Shown here one piece after another: positions 1 to 8,062 of a stretch of 64,000 nt of DNA. A program made the translations under genes and the position numbers. The stretch comes from Desulfacinum sp. (GTDB taxonomy: Bacteria; Desulfobacterota; Syntrophobacteria; Syntrophobacterales; DSM-9756): positions 62,001-126,000 of the forward strand of contig JACIYN010000028.1 of assembly GCA_014359885.1 (NCBI GenBank). The letters run 5' to 3'. Within the stretch, counting starts at the first letter, position 1. Every line of letters begins with the position of its first letter. The notes under the pieces are model-generated. The model was given only the letters and a program-made list of their open reading frames with translations, ran no database searches and had not been told where the DNA came from.

Positions 1-929
1 ACCATCTCCTGGGCCGACTCGTAGAAGACTTCCGCGCCCGTGGCGAAATGCATGAGCACCTTGTTGAGGCTCTCGCGGATGTGGGGAAAGATCTTCTTGA
101 GATTCATGAGGCGGTGGGGAAAGAAGAGGGAAAAGTCCTCGTCGCGAAGCTCGGCGGCCATGGGACGGTGGGGCGAATCGGGCCTTTGGAGGTCGTGGAT
201 CGTGTGAAAGCCCAGGCCCGCGGCGAAGAGCAGGATGTTTCCCAGGCCGAAGAGATCCACGCCGTAGGGCTGGCCGGGCCAGTCGAAGGTGTAATCGAAG
301 TCGATCCAGCGGTAGCGTCCGGTTCCCGATTCCACCAGCAGGTGGTCGTTTCGGATGTCCCCGTGGATCTCCCCTTCCCGGTGCAGGTCGCGGACGGCGT
401 AAAAGGCCTTCATGAGGTTGGAGAAGATGGCGGGGAAGACCTCGTAGTAGTAGGTCTCGTGGTCCATGTCCAGGTGGAGGACGATGTCGTAGAAGGGCTT
501 TCCGGAGATGCGCTCAAGGACGCGGACCGGGTTTCCGGCGGTGTCGTAGAAAGTTCGGCCCTGCATGAACCGCACATCCCCGGCGGTCTTTTCCAGAATG
601 CGGGATTCCTTGTGAGGGCTTCGAAAACAGCGGATGCGCTCTTCACCGAGGCGCATGTGGAAGGATTCGAAGAAGGCCAGCTTCACGATCTTTCGCGAGC
701 CGTCGGCCAGGTCCACCACCCGTTTGACCCAGAACTTGGGCTCCCCGTCCAGTCCGAAACGGCCTTCGAACTCCTCGCCTCGAACATAAAAGATCCGGTC
801 TTCCACCAGGATGCAGTCCCCGGCGCGGATGTCCATGAACTGGGTGGTGTCCGTGTGGATCCTCAGTACGGCCGGGGGCGGCAGCCGCGTGAATTCCCGG
901 ATGCGCTCGCGGATCTGCTGTTCCGTCAT
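1..929 (-). CDS. protein-kinase-like protein, C-terminus cut by window edge
   Basis: This frame is open from an ATG at 927-929 to the left edge, about 309 codons without a stop, so the C-terminus is missing. The middle resembles a eukaryotic-type kinase fold. A Lys sits in a KIVKLAFF strand near residue 85. A catalytic-loop-like HGDIRNDHLL lies near residue 190, and WIDFDYTFDW follows in the place of the DFG segment. The N-terminal ~75 residues show no domain I recognise. The pattern fits the atypical kinase or aminoglycoside-phosphotransferase group, so the substrate may be a protein or a small molecule. The gene reads leftward, away from a transposase remnant. The kinase-like fold is fairly secure; activity is inferred. 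Confidence 0.7.
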   Translation of the reverse strand, partial: MTEQQIRERIREFTRLPPPAVLRIHTDTTQFMDIRAGDCILVEDRIFYVRGEEFEGRFGLDGEPKFWVKRVVDLADGSRKIVKLAFFESFHMRLGEERIRCFRSPHKESRILEKTAGDVRFMQGRTFYDTAGNPVRVLERISGKPFYDIVLHLDMDHETYYYEVFPAIFSNLMKAFYAVRDLHREGEIHGDIRNDHLLVESGTGRYRWIDFDYTFDWPGQPYGVDLFGLGNILLFAAGLGFHTIHDLQRPDSPHRPMAAELRDEDFSLFFPHRLMNLKKIFPHIRESLNKVLMHFATGAEVFYESAQEM

Positions 930-1393
930 GGGCGGGGCCCCTTGTGGTCCATCCTATCTGAATATCTGAAACCGGATCTTTTTTCATTGTAACGTTTTTG
1001 GCCCCCCGAGGAACGCCGTGTCGGCACGCCTGGCCATGGGATGTCCGCCCATGGGACGACCGGCGATGTTGTAGGGGCGACCGGCCGGTCGCCCCTACAA
1101 CATGCGTCATCCACACCATCGATCCGGCATATCCAAACAATGCCGTGAAAATGATTGGGCATCACCACCCATTCATCCAACGCGATTTCGTTTCGAATGA
1201 ACGCGGTTTTCATCCATTCATCCGCCACAATGCGTCCCGCATCGTTCAACCGCATCTGCCCATCGACGATTTCGCCAAACACGCACGCCCGGCCGTGGGT
1301 GCAGAGGGTCACAAAATAGGCCCCTGCCTGGGAATAATCATGTCCCTTCAAACGAATGGAACGGCGGTGACGACTGGCCGTCTCGGGCGTCAT
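926..1393 (-). pseudogene. REP-associated / IS200-like (Y1) transposase remnant
   Basis: From the ATG at 1391-1393 the protein matches the N-terminal half of REP-associated tyrosine transposases (RAYT, TnpA_REP). It has the RRSIRLKGHDYSQAGAYFVT start, a THGRACVFGEI segment and the metal-binding MPNHFHGIVWI (HUH-type) motif. The catalytic Tyr helix that should follow is absent. After about 85 residues the frame runs into a perfect palindrome and low-complexity sequence, then stops at 926, overlapping the start of the kinase-like gene by 4 bases. Length is about 155 codons against the usual 150-220, but the C-terminal half is unrelated. It is best read as a broken copy. RAYTs are known to act on REP palindromes like the one inside it. 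Confidence 0.75.
1066..1103. repeat. 38-bp perfect palindrome inside the transposase remnant
   Basis: Each 19-base arm contains GTAGGGGCGACCGG and the two arms match without a mismatch or spacer (centre 1084/1085). The core GTAGGGGCG recurs in hairpins at 17577, 38458, 42326 and 58627, and a shorter form at 58892, so this looks like one member of a REP-like family. Confidence 0.9.
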
Positions 1394-1449
1394 ATCCCCA
1401 GCTCCTCGAATTCGAACCCAAAATTGGACGCTTCCAACATGTATGCCGG

Positions 1450-3363
1450 TTACTTGAGCAGCGGTGTTTTGCTTCGGCCTTCCAGATCGGCCAGCACTTC
1501 CATCAGGCGGCGCTTGGCCTTGTGTTGGGTGCGCAGCCGCAGGAGGAGGGCTTTCCATTCAGGCAATCGATCGGTCCGTTCGTAGAGAGTGCGCATGCGC
1601 TCGAGGTAGATGGCCGCTTCCCGGTAGGCTTTGGGCTTGACCTGTGCGATGAGTTTCTCCGCCTTTTCCTGCCAGATCCGCAGGCTGATGTCGGGATGGG
1701 TCGAGGCTACGGCTTCGGCCAGCTTCTCTTCGATCGAATATCTCCAAAGGGGGGCCTTGTTCAAGCGTTGGTAGAGAGCCACCGCGTCGTCGTGACGCTT
1801 TTCCAGAAGGGCGATGAGAATAAGGGTCGTCCAATCCGGAAAACGGCGTTGCAGGACGACTGTCGGTTCTTTCGGGGCTTGCACCTCCGGTTCCGGCAGT
1901 GGCCACGGATCTTGTCCCTTTCCACCGGAGGCCGTCGGCCGGCGCCCGGTTGTAAGGTAGTGAAGCACTCCGTTTCGAACCTGGGGCCACACGTTGATTT
2001 TCTCAGCGGCTTGCTGCAGGGCGGCATAGGTCTCTTCCGAGCGATGCTGAAAGAAATCCTCCGCACGGTAGGCCGCCTCCATGTCCAATCGCCCCTCCAG
2101 CCGGGCCAGCTTCCTGAGCGCGTCTTTCATCCTTCCGGCGATGCCGGGTGCCCCTTCCAAGGTCTTTTGATAACCGAGGATGCACCACCGCCGGGCCCGA
2201 TCGTATTCACGGGCTTCGATCAAGGCCGCAACAATTTCTTCATAGCAGAGAAACCTCTCGGCTTCCCGTTCCAGCAAAGGGATCACTTTGTGGGTGTCAC
2301 CACTTTCTTGGTAGGCCCTGAGCAGCCAACGCAGCACGTTGTAGCCTCGGTAGGAAAGGTTCTCCGCTGTCTTCCCCTTTATGCCCGCCAGCCGATTTTC
2401 CAGACTTTCGGCCACATGGCGCCAGTGGTCCGGAGAGTATTCGTGGCGGTACAGGATTTGATCCACGTCGCCCAGAAGGGCATAGTCGTCTTCCAAGGCG
2501 TGTCGAACGATCCACAGGAGTTGTTCCTCGGGCGGAAGCGAGCTCCTTGGGACGGCATCGACCACGATGTCGAGGCACGAACCGATGGATGCCGCGGTGT
2601 GGCCGTCATCGTGAGATTCGCGCACTTGGGTCATGCCGCGCTGCCACAGCTCCTCTCCCAGGTCCAATACAGCATCGGCATAGCCCTGATCGAGCAAGGT
2701 TCTCAGCTGCCTTTCCACTTGGGAGTAGTCCGGCAGGTCCCCTTCGTCTCTCCAGGTGTCGTACCATGCGGGTTGTGAGGATAGGACCCGAATCTCCTTG
2801 CGTAGTGAGCGGATGACTTGATCGATCCGCCCGGTTTCCAGGTGAGCTCTGTCGCGAATCAGGCGGGCTACCTCAGGAAAGCTTTCCGCCAGTTCGACCA
2901 AGAGGGCGATCAATTCCTCACGGGATTTTCCGCCGAGTGCGGCCTTGATCCATCCTCCGGCGTCCTTCTGCCATGGTTCCGGAGTTCCGATTTCTCCGAA
3001 AAAAGGGGCGTCACCAAACGCCTCCAGCCACAGGTCCTCGTCTGGATTGAGCAAGGGGATGTTCGATCCTCCCTTTAGGAGGTCAGCTGTCGCCAGCACC
3101 ACGGCAACGGCATGCTTGCAGGGGCCCCAATCGTTGTAAGGGCACGTGCAACCATGTTCGAAATTTCCACCTTCCTCGTAGCGGACCCACGTCGCATATT
3201 GATCCGTCCCCTTCACCCAGGCGACTAGGTGGCCGTCGTCGGTGCGGGAAAGCTGGGAGACTCTCTTGATGTACCCTTTGCCTCGATTGAATATCTTGGA
3301 GCCCGCCCACTCTCGCAGGTCTTCCAACGTCAAATGGCGAAACGCGGATTTGATGGATTCCAT
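1450..3363 (-). CDS. SWIM zinc-finger protein
   Basis: The 637-residue protein has a SWIM zinc finger near its N-terminus: CTCPYNDWGPCKHAVAV gives the CxC...CxH ligand set around residues 73-88. SWIM domains bind nucleic acid or protein partners. The remaining ~540 residues are helical and charged, with repeat-like stretches that could be TPR-type, and no catalytic motif. The ATG at 3361-3363 is preceded by GGGGGAATGATTC, an acceptable ribosome site. The usual partner for large bacterial SWIM proteins, a SNF2 helicase, is not in the window. The cellular role is unknown. Confidence 0.8.
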   Translation of the reverse strand: MESIKSAFRHLTLEDLREWAGSKIFNRGKGYIKRVSQLSRTDDGHLVAWVKGTDQYATWVRYEEGGNFEHGCTCPYNDWGPCKHAVAVVLATADLLKGGSNIPLLNPDEDLWLEAFGDAPFFGEIGTPEPWQKDAGGWIKAALGGKSREELIALLVELAESFPEVARLIRDRAHLETGRIDQVIRSLRKEIRVLSSQPAWYDTWRDEGDLPDYSQVERQLRTLLDQGYADAVLDLGEELWQRGMTQVRESHDDGHTAASIGSCLDIVVDAVPRSSLPPEEQLLWIVRHALEDDYALLGDVDQILYRHEYSPDHWRHVAESLENRLAGIKGKTAENLSYRGYNVLRWLLRAYQESGDTHKVIPLLEREAERFLCYEEIVAALIEAREYDRARRWCILGYQKTLEGAPGIAGRMKDALRKLARLEGRLDMEAAYRAEDFFQHRSEETYAALQQAAEKINVWPQVRNGVLHYLTTGRRPTASGGKGQDPWPLPEPEVQAPKEPTVVLQRRFPDWTTLILIALLEKRHDDAVALYQRLNKAPLWRYSIEEKLAEAVASTHPDISLRIWQEKAEKLIAQVKPKAYREAAIYLERMRTLYERTDRLPEWKALLLRLRTQHKAKRRLMEVLADLEGRSKTPLLK

Positions 3364-3554
3364 GAATCATTCCCCCAAGGGTTTCTTGCGGCGTTTCGGC
3401 GGCGGTCAATCTTGTCTTGTCGGCGAATCGTAGCGTTGCGGGCACCCTTTCTACAAGCGACACGAGCACCGTATCGCTTATAAGTATCGGTTTAAGCCCG
3501 CCGTTGAAGGGGCGGTGAAATATCCGGAAGAGGGGAAAAACGGGGAGGTTGGAG

Positions 3555-3800
3555 TTACAGGCGTTTCTTGGCGAATGCCCGTCCGGAGGGGGATTTCAGG
3601 TACCGTTCGAAACTCAGGGCTCTTTCCCGGTCCGTAAAGGCCACGGCCGTCTTGATAAACCATGGTCGGAACTTGGCCGTGTGGTGGCACTGGCCGTTGT
3701 TATGCGCCTGCAGGCGCTTTTCCAGGTTTTCGGTGAACCCCACGTAATGGCGATCGGGGTGACTTTCCGAGCGGAGGATATAGACATAGAAAAACTTCAC
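3555..3800 (-). CDS. small GIY-YIG nuclease superfamily protein
   Basis: The protein opens FFYVYILRS and continues HYVGFTENLEKRLQAHN, the GIY-YIG signature (Tyr-Val-Tyr-Ile then Tyr-Val-Gly) with the downstream Arg. FERYLKSPSGRAF matches the helix with the catalytic Glu. Length is 81 residues, typical of the short YhbQ/UPF0213-like single-domain family. I chose GTG at 3798-3800 because everything upstream in frame is translated repeat sequence and the family begins at FFYVYIL. The domain is a metal-dependent nuclease fold. Small free-standing members are of unclear function. Confidence 0.8.
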   Translation of the reverse strand: MKFFYVYILRSESHPDRHYVGFTENLEKRLQAHNNGQCHHTAKFRPWFIKTAVAFTDRERALSFERYLKSPSGRAFAKKRL

Positions 3801-3803
3801 GTC

Positions 3804-3836
3804 CAGCCTTCGCTTACTCGCTTCGCTCGAAGCGAA
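3804..3836. repeat. 33-bp direct repeat, copy 1
   Basis: This is identical to 3986-4018. It contains a short hairpin (CGCTTC, four-base loop, GAAGCG). This copy lies just upstream of the GIY-YIG start codon. Confidence 0.85.
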
Positions 3837-3985
3837 CTCGCTGGAGTTTGTCCGCGGTAGGATGAATAGGCGCTGGAAAGAAGCTGGACTGTGCGGTCTT
3901 GGGTGCTGGCGAGCCGAGCCGTAGCTTCGAGCGCAAGGCATATTGTTGGAGTTATGGCCCGCCTTCGCCTGCGGCTCCGGCGCGG

Positions 3986-4018
3986 CAGCCTTCGCTTACT
4001 CGCTTCGCTCGAAGCGAA
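3986..4018. repeat. 33-bp direct repeat, copy 2, next to the tmRNA 3' end
   Basis: This is an exact copy of 3804-3836, three bases beyond the encoded CCA end of tmRNA. The hairpin it carries could help end tmRNA transcription, but no T-run follows. Confidence 0.85.
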
Positions 4019-4021
4019 GGC

Positions 4022-4378
4022 TGGTGGAGGCGGCGGGAATCGAACCCGCGTCCGAAGGCATTCCACTTAAGGCTCTACATGCTTAGTCACGGATCTGGCT
4101 TTCGCGCCCTCGGGCTCCCCGTGACCGGATCCCTCGGTAGCTAGCCCGCTGAAGTTTCGCTTCCTTGGCTGCGGGCGAAGCCGCGGAAGCTATCCCGTGG
4201 AGTCGACGCTCCGTTCGGCCCTACGGGCTCAGGCCGACGGAACGGCAGCCGCGTTAGGCGGCTGCGGCATACGCATAGTCGTCTGCGTTTGTCTTTAACC
4301 CCAACCGGATAACGGGCGGTCAGGACCCCCGGCATGCTCCTTAAGCTTCACTACCTCCGTCGAACCCTTTTCGCCCCC
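4022..4378 (-). ncRNA. ssrA: tmRNA (ssrA)
   Basis: Transfer-messenger RNA rescues stalled ribosomes together with SmpB. The 5' end GGGGGCG pairs with CGCCTCC just before ACCA at the 3' end, forming the tRNA-like acceptor. GGGTTCGACGG follows the 5' end, and a T-arm with GGGTTCGATTCCCG precedes the 3' end. The tag reading frame runs leftward to the TAA at 4254-4256 and ends ...NADDYAYAAAA, a typical alanine-rich degradation tag. By alignment the resume codon is probably ACA at 4290-4292, where GCA is more usual; that is uncertain. The length of 357 nt is normal and CCA is encoded. smpB lies just upstream. Confidence 0.96.
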
Positions 4379-4416
4379 TCATGGAAAGGTGACTGGTTAT
4401 CGTTTGAAGCACTCGG

Positions 4417-4445
4417 ATTGTAATCATCGCGTAAGGCCGGGTCAA
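4417..4445 (-). promoter_or_regulatory. sigma-70-type promoter for tmRNA
   Basis: On the minus strand TTGACC (4445-4440), a 17-base spacer and TACAAT (4422-4417) form a near-consensus promoter. Transcription would begin about 30 bases before the mature 5' end, leaving a leader for RNase P to remove. Confidence 0.8.
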
Positions 4446-4501
4446 CCGGTTTCCCTGCCGACGTTGCCGAAAGATTTTCCGAACAGGCCGGAAGGGCGCC
4501 G

Positions 4502-4987
4502 TCACCCGATGTTGTACTTCTTCCGGAGCCGGTCCATCTCCCGGGCTTCCTCCTTCTTCTTGATCCTTTCCCGCTTGTCGTAGGCCTTCTTGCCGCGGGC
4601 CAGGGCCAGCTCCACCTTGGCCTTGCCTTTGCGGAAGTAGATCTTCAACGGCACCAGGGTGAGGCCCTTTTCCTGGGTCTTGCCCATGAGGCGCCGGATT
4701 TCCCGCTTGTGCAACAGGAGCTTCCGGGTCCGTTCCGGTTCGTGGTTGTTGTACGAAGCGTGAGGGTAGGGGCTGATGTGCAGGTCGTAGAGCCAGATCT
4801 CCTCCCCCTTGATCTTGGCGTAGCTGTCTTTCAGGTTGGCCCGGCCCTCCCGCAGGGATTTCACTTCCGTCCCCTGGAGCACCATGCCCGCTTCGACCGT
4901 TTCCACGATCTCGAAATCGTGCCGCGCCTTCTTGTTCTGACAGACGATCTTGATGCCGTCCGGGTCCCGGTTCTTATTTTGCGCCAT
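4502..4987 (-). CDS. smpB: SsrA-binding protein SmpB
   Basis: SmpB binds the tRNA-like domain of tmRNA and brings it to stalled ribosomes. The 161-residue protein carries the family signatures: [33 protein letters not shown], and the basic C-terminal tail [20 protein letters not shown] that occupies the empty mRNA channel. Length matches the usual 150-165. It starts 9 bases after the ptsI stop and its own RNA partner follows downstream on the same strand, a common arrangement. Confidence 0.97.
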   Translation of the reverse strand: MAQNKNRDPDGIKIVCQNKKARHDFEIVETVEAGMVLQGTEVKSLREGRANLKDSYAKIKGEEIWLYDLHISPYPHASYNNHEPERTRKLLLHKREIRRLMGKTQEKGLTLVPLKIYFRKGKAKVELALARGKKAYDKRERIKKKEEAREMDRLRKKYNIG

Positions 4988-4996
4988 GCCAACGCC

Positions 4997-6808
4997 TCAC
5001 ACGTACTGTTCGCCCGAGCGGTACTTGGGCTGCAGCGCCTCGGGGTCGAAGAACTTGAACTCCTCGGGAAAGACCCGAAGCACCATGTCCTGGAGCGCCT
5101 CGCGGATCTCCGCCGCGGTCCGCATCTTGAGGGCTTCCGCCACGAACCGGCGGCATTCGGAAAGCTGCGCCCGGCGGAGAAGATTCTTGACCCGGGGAAT
5201 GGCCTGGGGGTTCATGCTCAGGCAGTCCAGTTCCAGGCCCAGCAGAATGGGCACGTAGAGGGGCTCGCCGGCCATCTCCCCGCACACCGTCACCGGGATG
5301 CCCGCCTTGTGCGCCGTGGCGACCACCTGCCTTATAAGGCGCAGGACCGCCGGGTGCAAGGGGTCGAACAAATGGGCCACATGCTCGTTCACGCGATCGA
5401 TGGCCAAGGTGTACTGGATGAGATCGTTGGTGCCGATGCTGAAAAAGTCCGCCTCTTCGGCCAGCATGTCGGCCACCGCCACCGCCGACGGCACCTCGAT
5501 CATCACCCCCACCGGCATCTTGTCGTCGAAGTCCCGGCCTTCGCTTCGCAATTCCGATTTCACTTCCTCCAGAATGGCCTTGGTCCTCTTCAGTTCCCCC
5601 ACTCCGGAGATGAGCGGGAACATGAGTCGGATGTTGCGTGTGGAGGCGCTGGCTCTCAGGATCGCCCGGAGCTGGGTCTTGAAAAGATCCACATGGCGGA
5701 GGCACAACCGGATGGCGCGAAGGCCCAGGGCCGGGTTCTGCTGGTCGATCCGGGGGTGCCACCGCCCCATCTTTTCGGCCCCCAGATCCAGGGTGCGCAT
5801 GGTGACGGGCAGTGGCGCCATGAGTTCCGCCAGCTCCCGGTATTCGTGGTAGAGCTCTTCCTCGGTGGGTGGCACCGTCCGGTTCATGAAGGAAAACTCG
5901 GTGCGGTAAAGACCGATGGCCTCGGCACCGTGGTCCTTGGCGGCCACCACCTCTTCCAGCAGCTCGATGTTGGCTTCCACATTGATCTTGTGGCCGTCCT
6001 GGGTGCAGGCGGGCAGATGGGCCTTGCGGGAGATCTCCTTGAGATAGGTTTCCAGTGCGTCCTGGAGCTCGTAATAGAAGCTGATCTGCTCCTCGGTGGG
6101 GTTGATCAGGATGGTACCGTTGCTTCCGTCCAGGATCAGGAGGTCGCCGGTGCGGATGGCACGGGTGGCCCGTTCGGCCCCCACGATGGCGGGAATGCCC
6201 AGGGCCCGGGCGATGATGGAGGTGTGGGAAGTGCGCCCGCCCATGTCGGTGATGAAGCCCAGGGTCTTTTCCAGCTGGATCTGGGCGGCGTCGGCCGGGG
6301 AGATGTCCTGGGCCACGATGATGACCCGCTCGCGGATCTCGTCGAAGGCCTTGGCCTTTCGGCCGGCCAGGTGGCGCATCACCTGCTCGCCCACATTGCT
6401 CACGTCGGTCACCCGGTTGCGGATGTATTCGTCTTCCATGGACTGGAAGAGTTCCGTGATCTTGTTGAGGGACTTTTTCAGGGCCCACAAGGCGTTCAAG
6501 CGTTCGTTGCGGATGAAGTCCAGGGTCTGGTCGTAGAGAAGCCGGTCCCTCAGGATCAGTTGGTGGGCTTCCAGGATGTGGACATGTTCTTTCAGGTCCG
6601 GGTGGATGGACTGCTTGATGGTCTCCAGATCCTGTTCGGTTCGGGCCACCGCGTCCTCGAACCGGGCGCATTCCCGGGCCACCTGCTCGTCGCTCGTCAG
6701 GGTATGGAACGGAATGCGGATGTGGCTTTGGTCCACCAGAAAGGCCTTGCCGATGGCAATGCCCGGCGAGACCCCGAAACCACTCAGCGTGCGCGGCATC
6801 TCATCCAT
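4997..6808 (-). CDS. ptsI: phosphoenolpyruvate-protein phosphotransferase (PTS enzyme I)
   Basis: Enzyme I takes phosphate from PEP and passes it to HPr. The 603-residue protein has the family's full length. The phospho-accepting His is H195 in GGRTSHTSIIAR. The PEP-binding TIM barrel follows, with LRAIRLCL, SIGTNDLIQYTLA and the active-site segment VTVCGEMAG (Cys as general acid). It lies 142 bases after ptsH on the same strand. No sugar permease (enzyme II) is in the window, so a regulatory role rather than sugar uptake is possible, as in many deltaproteobacteria. Confidence 0.96.
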   Translation of the reverse strand: MDEMPRTLSGFGVSPGIAIGKAFLVDQSHIRIPFHTLTSDEQVARECARFEDAVARTEQDLETIKQSIHPDLKEHVHILEAHQLILRDRLLYDQTLDFIRNERLNALWALKKSLNKITELFQSMEDEYIRNRVTDVSNVGEQVMRHLAGRKAKAFDEIRERVIIVAQDISPADAAQIQLEKTLGFITDMGGRTSHTSIIARALGIPAIVGAERATRAIRTGDLLILDGSNGTILINPTEEQISFYYELQDALETYLKEISRKAHLPACTQDGHKINVEANIELLEEVVAAKDHGAEAIGLYRTEFSFMNRTVPPTEEELYHEYRELAELMAPLPVTMRTLDLGAEKMGRWHPRIDQQNPALGLRAIRLCLRHVDLFKTQLRAILRASASTRNIRLMFPLISGVGELKRTKAILEEVKSELRSEGRDFDDKMPVGVMIEVPSAVAVADMLAEEADFFSIGTNDLIQYTLAIDRVNEHVAHLFDPLHPAVLRLIRQVVATAHKAGIPVTVCGEMAGEPLYVPILLGLELDCLSMNPQAIPRVKNLLRRAQLSECRRFVAEALKMRTAAEIREALQDMVLRVFPEEFKFFDPEALQPKYRSGEQYV

Positions 6809-6950
6809 GGAAGCGCCTCATGAAGATCCGCACGGGTGCCCGTGCAATAAAAAACCGAGCGGGCCGTCTGGGATCGGGGAATCCCCGCCCCGGCAGAAGC
6901 GCCGTCTCGGTACCTGAATTGCGTGCCGTTAGATTCTCTGCTGTCAGCCC

Positions 6951-7250
6951 CTAAGATTCTCCGAACTTGCTCTGGAACAGCTCGGCTACGGCCTTGAGAG
7001 CATCCTCCGCATCATCGCCGCGGGTGATCACCTTCACCGTGGTTCCCTGCGGGCACTCGAGGCTCAATACGTCCAGGATGCTCTTGCCGTTGACGCTGGT
7101 CTCATCTTTGACGAGCCGGATATCCGAGCGGAACCGGGATGCCGTCTTGACGATCTGGGCGGCCACCCGTGCATGAAAGCCCAGCTTGTTGGGAACAACG
7201 AATTCCTGCTCGATTTCCGTCACCTGATCCGTCAGCGCCGTCAAACCCAT
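6951..7250 (-). CDS. ptsH: phosphocarrier protein HPr family
   Basis: The 99-residue protein has the HPr fold. The phosphorylated His is H26 in NKLGFHARVAAQIV, and the regulatory Ser is S57 in VNGKSILDVLSL. The ATG at 7248-7250 follows AAGGAGAACA, a good ribosome site; longer in-frame starts lack one. Two details differ from textbook HPr: an N-terminal extension of about ten residues, and HARVA where HARPA is usual. It probably forms a phosphorelay with the enzyme I encoded just downstream. Whether it belongs to the sugar (PtsH) or nitrogen (PtsO) branch cannot be settled here. Confidence 0.92.
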   Translation of the reverse strand: MGLTALTDQVTEIEQEFVVPNKLGFHARVAAQIVKTASRFRSDIRLVKDETSVNGKSILDVLSLECPQGTTVKVITRGDDAEDALKAVAELFQSKFGES

Positions 7251-7438
7251 TGTTCTCCTTCGCCCGAAAAGTGTTCGCTTCTTATCACAGGGCCCCCGGC
7301 AAGTCAACCTGAGGCCTCGACGGTCCTTGGGTTCCTCGTCGGCAAAAACGTCCAATTTCTTGAGGGATTTGCCGTGCGTGTGGTAAAGAATCGTTCAGGT
7401 TCCGAACGCCGCTTTTGTGGACACTCGTGGAGGATCCC

Positions 7439-8062
7439 ATGACCGCCGTGCCGTATGCGATGCGAAGCCTGGACGAAATCCTGGGGGTGGTGGTGGGCCT
7501 GCTCTTGGCCATTACCATCCACGGGGAAGCCCGGGCGTTTTTCGGGCTGCTGATTCAGAAACCCTCCGCATCCCGGGAAAAAATTCCCTTTCGGTTCAAC
7601 CCGCTGGCCTCTCTGGATGTCCGCGCCGTGCCGGTCCTGGTCCTGGCCGGCTGGGGCTGGACGCGGCCGCCCCGGCTTTCGCACGAAGACCTGAAGGGCC
7701 ACTGGAGCTACCCCCTGCTGGCTCACCTGGCCGGCGCTCTGGGGAACCTGGTCCTGGCCGGCGTGGTGAGCACCATCCACGATCTGCTCTTCCCTTCGGC
7801 CATCTTCAAGATCTGCATCGCCGTCAACATTCAGTTCGCCGTGGCCAACTTCCTGATCCCGCTGCCGCCCCTGGCGGTGGGAAGGGCTCTCGCTTCGCTG
7901 CTTCCCGGCTGGGATGCCCGGGAAAAGGCGATCGACTGGGCGGGCGCCGTGGCGCTCACCGGGTTGGTGATCTGGGAGGTTGCGGCACGCAAGGAGATGC
8001 TGGCGGGATGGGTGGCCCACATGAGCGCCTGGATCTACGGCCTGCTCATGGGCGCTGCGTAA
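7439..8062 (+). CDS. M50 (site-2 protease)-like membrane protein with degenerate active site
   Basis: The 207-residue hydrophobic protein follows the plan of short M50 rhomboid-like zinc metalloproteases. A first helix ends AITIHGEARAFFG where active members have HExxH. FNPLASLDVRAVPVLVLAGWGWTRP matches the conserved FNPLxHIDPxG...GWAKP region. NIQFAVANFLIPLPPLA matches the NxxxAxFNLIPxPPLDG helix that supplies the third ligand. The HExxH Glu and second His are missing and the final Asp is replaced, so it is probably not a protease. The ATG follows GGAGGATCCC. It is divergent from ptsH, and its end overlaps the end of waaA by 17 bases. Confidence 0.7.
   Translation: MTAVPYAMRSLDEILGVVVGLLLAITIHGEARAFFGLLIQKPSASREKIPFRFNPLASLDVRAVPVLVLAGWGWTRPPRLSHEDLKGHWSYPLLAHLAGALGNLVLAGVVSTIHDLLFPSAIFKICIAVNIQFAVANFLIPLPPLAVGRALASLLPGWDAREKAIDWAGAVALTGLVIWEVAARKEMLAGWVAHMSAWIYGLLMGAA

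Noticed and set aside
3804..4022. The 33-bp direct repeats beside the tmRNA 3' end as integrase attachment sites.
   Set aside because: The repeat is not part of tmRNA sequence, no integrase is present, and only about 150 bases separate the copies.
4709..6823. A 704-codon rightward open frame opposite ptsI.
   Set aside because: It is the antisense shadow of enzyme I and smpB, both unmistakable on the other strand. Its composition is His/Gly/Val-rich with no family motif.
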